A stretch of DNA of 64,000 nucleotides, from NCBI GenBank assembly GCA_003342895.1, contig PTFA01000197.1:558001-622000 (forward strand), in the 5' to 3' direction. Under the pieces are notes generated by a model. It saw only the letters and a list, made by a program, of their open reading frames with translations, was not told the origin of the DNA and did not search any database. The DNA is from Casuarius casuarius (lineage: Eukaryota; Chordata; Aves; Casuariiformes; Casuariidae). Positions within the stretch are counted from its first letter, which is position 1; the number at the start of each line of letters is the position of its first letter. This document shows, piece after piece, positions 37,001 to 47,574 of the stretch. The position numbers and the translations under genes were made by a program.

Positions 37001-40000
37001 AAATATAGCATGCAGTTCATCTTGGTTGGTTCTACCAGCATTTGTTGCTAGACAAACCAGATCAAGCTCCCAGCTTCTACTCAGCACCCATTTTCAGCTC
37101 AGTCTAGTATTTTTTATAGCTATTTTGGTGGATTTCAAAATTATCCCAATTGGGATATATAAATGAGGGTAAACTAAGTCCAGATAAATTAAATGCATCT
37201 TTCAACCCAACCAAATCTAAGAACTAGAAAAAGCTCCCACCACAGCCCTGCTCACAAAATCCTGTTGTAGAGAAAACCTCGGATGGGACAGACAGCTTTT
37301 CTTCATCCCTCCACTCATCTTATTCTGCACCTGGAGAAGCTGGACTTTCCTTTCTAGCATGTGAGAGCATGAAGGAGAGAAAAAGGTCTCCCTTTCCAAA
37401 GCAAAGTGGTCTGCTCTTACTGCCTTCACTGCCTACAGTGAAACTGCAGCCCAAGGTCTCCACCTAGTGTCTGTTGGCAAGGTCGACACACCATCCGGGC
37501 TGCTAAACTTTTCAGATGAAAATGTGGCATGCCAGTGGGTGCCCTGAAGTTTAAAGATAAAGAGCAAAGGCTTGCTTTCTTTTCGAGACTGTAATATATA
37601 CAATACAAAAATAAGTCTCAGCTCACCATGAGCCACCCAAGTCTTGCATGCAGTCACATAGAACTCAAACACTAATTTCTGGTTTTCTTTTGGAGAACAA
37701 TTTTTTTTTTTCCTCACCATACAGACTGTGTTAAAAGCCAAGGCTTTAGGAGGATGCAATACAAAAGAACAGGAAAAGAGAAGCTTGTTGGATTAGGTAG
37801 GATTGCTTTCTCCAAGAAAACTCTCCCATAGCCAGGAATATCTTCTTAATCTGGCCTTGTAGCACTGCCTTCAGTCCACAGTCAGTTGTCAAAGACAACT
37901 TAAGGACTTTTTAACACTTCAATTCCTGCTCACTGGAGAGACACTTAAAAATTAGGCCTGGCCTCTAGAGCAGATACCATGATATGCAGGAGCATTCTTG
38001 CCCACTGGTGCTTGACTCCCTCCTCCACCTTCATTTCATAGACAAGGTGGGACTTTAGCCAGCAGAAAGATGCAAGGACTCTGTCACCAATTGTTTCTGC
38101 CTATGCCTTCTTCCATTTCCAACAGGAGAATGTGTATTTTTTTCTATTTTCTCAAAGGCAACTAAAGCCATACAATCTTGGCAGCTGTCAAAGCCCAGGA
38201 AACAGCAGCCTTTCTGTTCAGTCACCCTCATCTGCTAGCCTGTGCTCTACCTTCTCTGGTGAATTCAGGTTTTAAAAAACTCTAGGATAGGTGTTTCCAA
38301 GACAGAAGCCTGTTTTGCAGAAGCCTGTTCTTTCCCAGTTTTAGAAAATCTCTCTTGATCTCTTTGCTTCAGCCATTTTGGATCAAAACTTGTGCTTCTC
38401 TGTGCTTTCATTAATGGAGGCTAGGGGCCATGTACTCCCCCCAACACCTCTCCTTAGTCATTTGGGCAAATGGGTGTGTGTATATGTAGATCTGTGCATA
38501 CACATGTCCACGAGAAAACTCTGTTACGAGGAGGTCAGAGCTCATAACTTGGTCCTGGAGCTTTTTAAAATATGGAATTGCACTTGGAAACTGGAATCAC
38601 CGAAAACCAGCTTTCTGAGCCTTAAAACCTAATCCAGGCACTTCTCTGAGTTCCCTTTACCCCATTTCTCTCACCTGCAAGAGTTCATCCTCCCTCAGCT
38701 TCTCAGCTGCCTAATCTTTTGTCTGACATGCATCTGAAATTTAGGGTATGTTTTGTACAGTTTAAAGCCATTCTAGCTATGTCTATCCAAGCGTAAAGGT
38801 AAAAGCGAAAGGAGAAGTCACTGATGGAAGAAATGATTGGAGAAGATGAACCCACATTGCCCCTTGGGGGATGATGAAGGCAGTGTGAAATACAGACACT
38901 TCAGCATCCTGCTAGCATGAGACCACCAGACTCCTCTGCTGGAGCTGGAGCTCCACCACTGTACTTGTACAAGCTATACGGTAAAGACAGAGCATTTTAC
39001 TGACGTCACTATCCAGCATTACTTAGAACAGGGCTAAGCACAATTGCAATAAGAACTGCCTCCAAGCTATTCTATTTATATTCCTACCAGAGCTACCATT
39101 GGCACAGTCACCCTGCTGCTGAAATCCTGACCTCATGCTGCCACAGCCCAGAGAAGATCGGTTTGGATTGTTTGAGAAATTTGGCATGTCTTCATACCAC
39201 TAAAAGCAGCATTGGTAGGGGGGTGGAGTGTGCTATTTGCACAGGACCTGCGTCAGGATTGGCATTCAGTGAATAGCAAGACATATGAAGGCATTTTATC
39301 CCAATATAGAGAATAACGCATCTTCCTCTGCGTTGCTGGTGGTAACTTTGGCAGTCCAAGGAACAATGGTAATTGCTTGTTACTGTGGAAACAAGACCTC
39401 CAGAAATAACACTAATGAGCCAGCAGGGTCGTGGGAGAAACACAAGCATACTGTCTCCTGCAAACACACATGATTTGGCTGCACACAAAGAGATGGGGCT
39501 CTGCGGAGAGGATCAATTTGTTTGAATGCAACAGCACCCAGCAAAGCCTCTACCCATCCCCCTTGCCAGTATGAGCCCCCAAACAATTTAAGTGACTTTA
39601 AAAAGTTCGGGTAACTTGTGGAATCATTGCTTTTCACTTCCCCGGCTGACTGGAAACGTTCTGTTTGATTGAGAGATGCTCCCTCTGGAGGAGCCATCTC
39701 TGTCATGTGTGCAATACACCTGAAAGGAAGGTGCCTCTGAAAATCTCTGGTGAGAAAAACCCATTCTTATGAATTCCCCTACCCAGTTCTGCAGACACAA
39801 GGGAAACTGGTAATGTGGGGGATGTGCCTATAAGAATCTGAATGGCGAGGCACTTTTCCTAATCAGTCTGTTGGTGAGCCACGACTCCACCCAAAGCAAG
39901 ACAAAAGGAAGGAAGCATACAGCAGAAAAGGGAAAGGAGGTAAGAGATACCACAGAGTTTACTGCAGCCTCAGCACACCATGTCGTTTTCCTGTTTCATG

Positions 40001-41094
40001 ATCTGTTGCTCTTGGCAAAGAGAGGAAAGGATGGTGCAAATGGAGTGAGATGGTGGATGGCAACCTGTGAACACAGCTATTTCATGCTCCATGTTCTTCT
40101 GCATTGTACAGTCCCCAAAATGCCGCTTTCCGCCCTCAGGCCCTATTAGCACAGCAGCGTGATGGGAGGCTGCATATTTATAGTCAGCTCAGCCTCATCC
40201 GCTAAGTGCCAAGGAGTGGACCTGATGCTCAAACTGCCCTGAAGGAGACTTCCCTCTGTCTGCCAGTGACTCTGAGGCCTGTAAATTTTCACCAGACTTC
40301 ATAAAAGAAGTGTTCTACCCCTTGAGAAGGGCAGGTAGTAGCTGGCAGCAGATTACAGTATGTGTGCCTCCTACCATTATTGCCTTGCTGTTACACTTCG
40401 TGAGGTGGCCTTACAATATCTCCAGTGCCCACAGAACGCTCCTTGCCAACTCAGAAAGAGCCAAATGAAGTTCATCAACAGCCTTCTTCAAGAGCTATTT
40501 TGGCTATGTCAGGCAGTTCATGGGGCAAAACACCATCCCAGAAAGCTCAGAAGATGAAGGCTGATGTCTGCAATTCCCCCCTCGGGGTTTTTACTCTTAA
40601 AGATGTACTTCCAGCATGTTCAAATACACACACTGATCCAGAGCTAATGGGGCCTTAGCAGAAAGTACTGGCCAGTTGCTTGTTTGCTTTCTAAAAAAAA
40701 ATCTGCTTATGACTGAGACTATAGCACAGGTCAGATACTCACAGTAACTACTGAGGCACAAGCTCTTTCCTCAGGACAAACCCAAGGTGGTTTTGCCCTC
40801 CTTAGTCAATGGTGAAGTATTTCAGACTAGAAGATACTTGTCAAGGAGCAGAGATATGTACAGAAGTCAGAGCTGACCCAAGCCAGATGACACTTGAAAT
40901 CACACCCGGCCTTAACATGAAGAAACTTTTTGAGTGCCCCTAACCTACAGAGGGAAGAAAAGAAGGTATACATGGAAGTCACAGGCGGAAGAGGGAGGTG
41001 GGTGTACTTTATTGATGATAGCTGCTGTGGCAGGCTAGGAGCTTCCCAAATGGGAAAGAAACAAGTAGGATCACCACTTTGCTTATTATCACAC
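37001..41094. other. Non-coding block with possible conserved element at 39.26-39.72 kb
   Basis: No gene recognised. 39260-39720 has a mix of motif-like AT and GC words, including GTTACTGTGGAAAC at 39379-39392 (one base off the RFX X-box) and 'tttgattgagag' near 39663, and reads like a non-coding element. 38760-39000 weakly recalls the 'ctatgtctacac' DNA elements. Nothing else stands out. Confidence 0.4.
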
Positions 41095-41390
41095 TCCTTC
41101 TAAACATTTATCATTGCAGTTGCACCAAGAAGCTTCAGTTAAAATCAAGGCACCACTGCATAGAATAAGAACCAACTCCAGTGCTTGCCATGCTGTATAG
41201 CCAGACAAAGAGTGAAAGGATGAGAAGAAAGACTGCGTGTGCTGTCTACAGACTAGGACCTGAGGCATAAAGACGTGCAATGACTCAACCAGGGTTATCT
41301 CAGGAGTTTGTGGAAGAGCAAGTAGTAGACTAATAGCAACTTCAGTCTACACAGTCTTTGTCCAGAGCTTTAATCATAAATTCCTTTTTC
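41095..41390 (-). mobile_element. MIR-like SINE, near full length with 3' tail
   Basis: On the plus strand the element reads in reverse: 'aacatttatcattgcagttgcacc', 'aaatcaaggcaccactgcatag', 'agccagacaaagagtgaaagg', 'gacctgaggcataaagacgtgc', 'aatgactcaaccagggttat' and 'aggagtttgtggaagagcaag'. This follows the known reptile repeat in reverse: 'tattgcagtagcacctag...atcagggccccattgtgctag...agacaaagggtggg...actgaggcacagagagg...gtgacttgcccaaggtcac...gtcagtggcagagc'. It is the most complete SINE copy here. Tail type differs from the 22.0 and 32.3 kb copies, so two subfamilies are present. Confidence 0.75.
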
Positions 41391-42055
41391 CTCACAATCT
41401 AAAATACAGAAAAAGAACATGGGTAAGCAGTGGGAAGCGGTTTAATGCATAAAATGGAAAATAGTAATTAGAAGTTAAATGATCAACACAGTGACATCTC
41501 ACTGAAATAATATTGCATTGACACAACATTGTGGGGGAGGGTTCTCTATGGTTTTAATCATTTTATTTTCTAAAGTCTTAATGCACATTTATGTCAGGTT
41601 TGTTTCCCCTCCAAAAATACAAAAAAAAAGACTATTATAGGCCCCAAGTCATTCCCAGACATGTACGCCAAACAAAACAAAATAAAACTAGGTATATATT
41701 AAAGCCAATAAATGAATAACCAATTTGCTGATGCTGAGCTGCTGAGACCCCAGTTCGAGATTTTTGTGTCTCCCCAGCAACAAAGGGGCTGTCACAGGCA
41801 CCTGAGCCTAACATGGTCCCAGCAAACCAGGCAGGCTTGGAGCTGCTGCTAGGGAAAGATGGAGCCGGTTGAATAAGGAAATAAATTGCCCCAAATACTC
41901 TTTCTTTCGAAGAAAGAGAGTTTAAATCTATATTGGCCTCCCTCTGGTCTAGTTATGTGAGCCACTGCCCAGTGCCTAAGAACCTTACAGCTGTTAAAAG
42001 AAGAGAGGAGAAATGAAGCCCAATTTGGATAATGATTTCAGAGGCCATGGCCACA
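41391..42055. other. Non-coding spacer with small palindrome
   Basis: A near-palindrome CTCTTTC-t-TTCGAA-GAAAGAG lies at 41898-41918, with one bulged base. A run of nine A is near 41621. No gene recognised. Confidence 0.5.
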
Positions 42056-42530
42056 TATTTGCCTAGAGCACCCTGCCCCTCCAAATTCAGAAAGTTACCA
42101 TGGTGACAAATTTCAGCTGTAGGTAAGAAGAAAATGTTTCTGTAGGAAAGCCATTTTGTAGAAGCATAAAAACCAAAGATTAAGCCCTATTGCACAGTTT
42201 ATAATCTTTGTTGTCACATATTCATAAGTAGATGAGCTTCTCATCTATGGAATGGTTAATCGAATGCAAATAAACTGCTTTTGTTTTAATTCATGCGTTG
42301 TCCTAATGGAGTTCATCTTTGTACATTAAAATAATACTCTCAAATTTACAAAAAAAATGTAGCTATTCATTTGCTTCCAAACTGCATCTGAGGGAGTTAT
42401 TAATACTTTTGATTCTCAGAAAATATANCTATTCTTAATCTATTTCTAATAGATCTATATTTGCCTGATTGCAAATCAGAAGCAAATTACCTTAAACTAT
42501 GTTCGGATCCAATTCATAGCACTTTAAGCA
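42056..42530. promoter_or_regulatory. Candidate conserved element with X-box and octamer
   Basis: An AT-rich, repeat-free stretch. GTTACCATGGTGAC at 42094-42107 reads GTCACCATGGTAAC on the minus strand and fits the RFX X-box consensus GTHNYYATRRNAAC at every position. ATGCAAAT at 42264-42271 is the exact octamer bound by POU-domain proteins. Similar dense AT-rich words continue to about 42530. It looks like an enhancer-type non-coding element, but conservation cannot be judged here. An ambiguous base lies at 42428. Confidence 0.3.
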
Positions 42531-42599
42531 TGGCAAGTCCAAATGCAGCCCAGATGAGAGAGTCATAGTGAGGAACCGAATGGGGCTCATATTACAGAC

Positions 42600-42860
42600 T
42601 TCCACTCTCAGTAATTTAGGGGAAGATTGTGGCCAAATGTTCATGCATTCACCAGGGCTAAATTACATGTCAGTTAATGAAAGCCACCAGAGTAAACTCC
42701 CTCAGCTCCCATTCTGGGATCCCCAGATAATCAGTGGGAATTGAGCTGCCATTTCCTTGTTTGTCCCATAGTGCAAACAGCTCTGCTCCCACTGATTTAA
42801 TTTCTCTCAGACTTACACAGCACAGCTGTGGACGTAGGAAGTGTAGGAAGTCACACAGCC
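42600..42860. repeat. Old sauropsid interspersed repeat-like stretch
   Basis: 'agagtaaactccctcagctccca', 'cagtgggaattgagctgcc' and 'ctctgctcccactgatttaattt' recall the '...agtaactccattgacttcaatggagttac...' words of an old interspersed repeat frequent in turtle, crocodilian and bird DNA. Diverged and without clear ends; I cannot name the family. Confidence 0.3.
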
Positions 42861-43529
42861 TTGGACTACGCCATAATGGCACCTGGGTGCCAGGGGCAGA
42901 GTCCCAGCTGCTAGAAACTCCCGTAACACCATTTACCTTCACACCACTGAGGATGTGGCTTCACGGCATTTCACGGTGGCTTTCTCTTCAAACTCTTCCT
43001 TGCTGAGTCTCACATAGATGCCGCCTGCTTGCAGCAAAACCCTTGCCCCTGCAAAACCCTTCCTCATACTCACCGGCACAGCAGACTCGCACTCTGGCTT
43101 TAGTAGGGTCAAATGAGCAGCAAGATTATGCTCACAGAGAATAAAACTGTGTTTTAAGCAACATATCTCTTTTATGGGAATTAAAAGCAGTGGGGATGTC
43201 ACCCGCTGGTCTTGACTGCAGCTGTATGATGCAGCTGGCAAGGTATTCCCATCTCCTGTGTCCCCACTGCAGGAATGAACACCTGATCTCTCCTTCTCCC
43301 CACAAACCCATGCAGCCATGTCCTGCCTGACCAGACCCTGCCTGCACGCACAGCAACCTCACTCAAGTTGCACGGCGCTGTGCGTATTTTCCTTTTGCCT
43401 CAAATCCTTTCAAAAGAGCTGTGCTACGGTCTGAAATCTTGACACCCCACTTGAATTCTTCTTTGGATTGCCTTTCAATAGTCACTGAAATGTACTGATT
43501 ACAATCCATTTATTGCGTAAGGATTTACA

Positions 43530-43575
43530 GTGAACTGTGCCACAGGGAATTGTGCCAGGTTAATTGTGCACTGAG
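43530..43575 (+). repeat. Short degenerate tandem repeat
   Basis: Three similar units follow one another: 'tgaactgtgccacaggg', 'aattgtgccaggtt' and 'aattgtgcactg'. They share the core AAYTGTGC. Small and of unknown meaning. Confidence 0.6.
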
Positions 43576-46500
43576 CTCCACAAACACGTGGCCAAAGTTC
43601 AGCCCTTGTCCAGCTAACAGAGGTGCTCTCTGGCTAGTTTATTATATCCTCTAGCCATGAGAGCAGTGAGGGGGACAATTACTAGCCAGGGAAGTCAGTG
43701 GCAATTTTGAGTCTTCATCAAGTAGCGGTAAATTTGTTCTTATGGTTTGTGATGGGGTGAAGATCCTTGCTGCTTATCTTTCTAAAAATGTCATAGGACT
43801 TTAAATAATGTCTGTACTGGAGCTTCCAAGTTAAGCAAAGGTGAGGCCTGTTTAGAGCTCAGACAGGAGTGGGACGGTGTAAGCAGTCATTGCATCCACT
43901 TCAGTAGAACCAGGTGCTAAAACCTGCCTCCAACCTGCGTCCTGCCACCACTGCCTGCAGGANCAGCACCCACTGTGCTCAGCCCAGCCACCAGCCCTCC
44001 TGCTGTCTGCTCAGGCTCAAAGCCAGAAGTCTCTGTCCTGCACAAACCTCTCTGTCTCACTTCCAGAACTGATGCATGCTATCCTGGCAGCCCTAGGTAG
44101 CAATTCTCCATGGGAAAAGCATATGGGAGCAGGAGGGACATTCTCCGCTGATCTTTCCCAGTGCTGGCAGGTGTCTTCTTTCTGGATGAAATATAAAACC
44201 AAAGTCCTTCCTGCTTATAGTCATTAAAGAACTTTTATCCTTTTTTTCTAGTACCATTCCAGCATTTTGATCCAATTCCAGCTTGGTTTAATTACATACT
44301 TTCTATCTGAATTCCTGCCTAAGCTTCATTTAGAGAAATTATTCATTTCCCATCCTCAACATTATTATTATTGTGCTTATTTGCACAATGTGCTTAGCAT
44401 TCATTGTACACATCTTCAGCACTCTGATGGGCTCATCAGAGTGGCACTGGCGGGATGGAGCAGAAGAGCACTCCTCATCCGACACCCTGAAAAGTCAGCC
44501 CTCCTTCCCAGCACATACCAGCAAATTTGCATTGCTGCAGATTAGGGAACACTCACAGATCACATTTGATGCATCACAAAAATATTACCAATTCCTCCAC
44601 AGGGCATGCCTGAAAGCTGAACAGCAACATTATTTAGTAGCATTATCTTTATCTAGCTGCACAGAACAAGCTATAGGAACATTATGTTCATTTCAGACTA
44701 TTACACTTTCAGGATGCACCTTCCCAAACGCTGAAGAAGTCAGGGAAAAGCTGAGTGGGCCTGGAAGAACCACATGCCCTAGGAACTCGTGTTATATTTC
44801 CTTGCGTGGATACAGGATTTAAGGAGTCTTCATCTTGCATGACCATCTTGTGTGAGTCTCGTGCAGCGTGTGATTTTCTGTCATGTGGTAACAGATACAT
44901 ACACAGAATTTCAGTTTATGAAATGTAGCTTTGTGAAAGTGACATTTTCCTCGCTCCACCGCTTTTTTCTACCCAGCTGCTTTCATCAGCTTTTCGACTG
45001 CACTTCTCTTCTCATATCCCTGTCTGGGTTTTACCATACAGCATCAGAGAAGAGCATTTTTTCCTTCTTCCCCTCTCAGCCAGGGACTTGGTTTGAAACA
45101 CCTGGGAGACTGGCAGACATGGGCCAATGTGACAGCCATTCTTCTGGCTAACCAACAGACGTGCAGCAGCAGCACAGCCAGGATGGAGGAGTTCATATTT
45201 CCACACAGGCACACCCACAGCTGTGACCATTCCCAGCATGTGAGGTCAGGCAAGCATTATTTAAAATTACAGTGAATATAAAATGGATGATCTAACACCA
45301 ACAGCATTATATACTTACATGGGGTAATACTATCCCCAGGACATGAAAAAGCCTTGCATAAATGTCAGGAGTGAAGCAAACACCCAGACAGCCTACATTA
45401 ATTATATCAACTGTGCTCCAGCTTTTGGGGTTTATTTGCTTTTTGATGTGGGTCAGGATCTGACTCCAAATACTGGGCATCAGAATCAAAGCAGCAGCAT
45501 CTTCATAATTTGGTCAGGGAGCCCTGTGTGAGACAGCTCCATCTGGATCTAATCGTGGATGGACACAGAGCAGTGATGGAGCAGAAGACAGTGCATTACT
45601 ATCCATTTGGCATGCAGCCTCCTACCAAACACAAAGGTAAAACCCAAAACAGTTTCTGTGGCTCAGCCTCAGTCTAAAGTGCAAACACATTTCAGGTGAG
45701 GTGACACCTGACCCTCTGCTTATCATGCACACTCCTTACCACGCTACAGGTCTCTGAAATCACTTGAGAAAGCAGGCAGCTCCTTAAAGGCAGGAACTTT
45801 CAGTGTCTGTAATATCAAGCCATGTTACCAGCAACTTTCCAGTAACCAGCTTCCACTAGGTTACAGGTACACATTCATTCTACAGAGAGCAGGAGGCGGT
45901 TTAAGACATGACCATTCTCCAGATGCAGGACACCCTTCAGTCTCCTCCCTCCTATCAGTAGGATCCTCACTCCTACTGCCAGTAGGGCAGAAGGTGTAAG
46001 CATTCTTCATCCACTGTCATTCACAGCCCATTATCCAGACTTAAACTGCCGGTGACATTGTAGCTGGGGAGGCAGAAATCTTCCATGTTGGGGGAAGCTG
46101 AACAGCTGGGGACAGCAACATCTTGAGCTGTCCTACCTAGACCCAGAAGAAGAAGCCTGTCCACATTCTTAAACATATCTTGCACATCCTACAAACTTAC
46201 TCAAGATTTGCCTTCTACTGAACACACACAAATATGTACATGCCACACCCAAGCGTTCAAAATCCATGTTCCTCACCACATATAGGCATGAATCTCCCCT
46301 ATTACACAATCCTGAGTAGTTACACACACAGCACAACTCTTGTGACACCTGATGGCTTTGTGAGCATAGCAGGGGCTATAATCAGGTAACTACCTGAATT
46401 TGAGGTTTAATTTTTTAAGCATGTTTCTAGCTTTCACAACAATGTGGCCAGCTTGCAAGCAAACAATGAGTGTTCCAAGCCCAGACGGCACGTAAAAACA

Positions 46501-46987
46501 AGCCAAAATTTATTGCTTTAGGTTTCTGTTGGTGGTGGTTCAATCTCATAATTTTAAAGGCAATCTCATTTTGGGGGGGAGGGGGCCTTGGCACATGATT
46601 TCTGCATATTTGGGTTGGCAGCATTGTTTTCAGTAAGCAAACGTTCTCCCATACTCACTAAATACACACATGTTCAGGGACAGACTTGTTATGGTTAAGT
46701 TTACACAACATATTTCTGGCAGTCACAAGCTCATGCCAGCCCACAATATACCATGTAGACCTACTCTGTGATTACCTGAGGAAAAAGGTCCATGTTTCAC
46801 TCCCTTTGCTTGCTACGGCAGATGCTATCCCAGCTTTCAGAATAGTTTGAGAACTGACTTGTCTGGGGTTCACTCTGAATATCCTTGGTATTAAAATGTC
46901 ACTCTCCCCCAGGCCAGTTGCCACCAGGATTATCCCTTCTCCTGACCCTCATGACTGCAGTGTTGTAGGAAGTTAAGTCAATGACAT
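43576..46987. other. Non-coding block
   Basis: No gene recognised. The 149-codon plus frame at 44373-44822 has no domain. A 'cattattattattgtgc' run near 44359 followed by 'caatgtgcttagcattc' could be a SINE tail but is too short. 51.6-kb-type 'gaagtcagtggcaattttgag' words occur near 43692. An ambiguous base is at 43963. Confidence 0.45.
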
Positions 46988-47009
46988 TTAAAAATTAAAA
47001 TTAAAATTA
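46988..47009 (+). repeat. (AAAATT)n simple repeat
   Basis: Just over three units of a six-base AAAATT/TTAAAA pattern sit in the sequence 'taaaaattaaaattaaaatt'. Too short to be a useful marker, but clean. Confidence 0.8.
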
Positions 47010-47264
47010 CACTTTGTTTTTCCAGTAGGTTCTTTCCTCCGTGAATAGGTTGTTAAGACTGAAGAGTCCATTTCTTTTCTTAACTCTCCCTGCAGTGTCC
47101 TCCGGTAAGACCCTTCAGTGTGCCACAGCAGTGGCTCTCGCCCTGCATAACTTCCTAGTTTCCTGAATGAAGACCTATCCAGTACAGAGCTCATTGCAGC
47201 TCTGGCTGTACTGGGCACCCCATGTACAAGTAGTGAATGCTCCCTGGACTGACAGCAGCTCCTT

Positions 47265-47395
47265 CCCCTTTGTGTAGCTGTGTCTTTGCCAACATGAAGA
47301 CACTCTGTGTGGAAATGGGGGAAATTTTGCATAACCTGACATGACACAGCTATGTCAGCAGGACTTTGCAGCCCAGACATAGCCACATTCAATGC
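47265..47395. repeat. MITE-like terminal fragment
   Basis: 'acacagctatgtcagcagga', 'ctttgcagcccagacatagcc' at 47345-47386 matches, in reverse, the end 'ggctatgtctacactgcaaa...gctgacatagctgtg' of short DNA elements common in turtles and crocodilians. A related 'gccaacatgaagacactctgtgtgg' lies just left at about 47288-47312. The opposite end was not found. The minus-strand frame at 46988-47392 is carried by this fragment and is not a gene. Confidence 0.45.
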
Positions 47396-47533
47396 TCGTG
47401 TTGCAATTCCAACCTGGCCTAGGGATGTTTAGACTACGTACCTTTTTCTTCAATGTTATATATTTGCCTTTTTCAATTCAGGGCAGCATTCCTATTAATA
47501 TTAGTTTTATTCAGCCTTTCTTTCTTCTCTTTT

Positions 47534-47574
47534 TTTCAAGCCCAAAGCCTACATTTCAAGCCCAAAGCTCTACA
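47534..47574 (+). repeat. Tandem duplication, 20-base unit
   Basis: TTTCAAGCCCAAAGCCTACA (47534-47553) is followed directly by TTTCAAGCCCAAAGCTCTACA (47554-47574), a near-exact head-to-tail duplication. Probably a slippage product. Confidence 0.85.

Noticed and set aside
41745..41775. 'agttcgagatt' as a tRNA-type B box
   Set aside because: The consensus C is missing, and no A box or cloverleaf is visible.
46988..47392. 134-codon minus-strand frame
   Set aside because: Lies across a MITE-like fragment and a simple repeat; not a gene.
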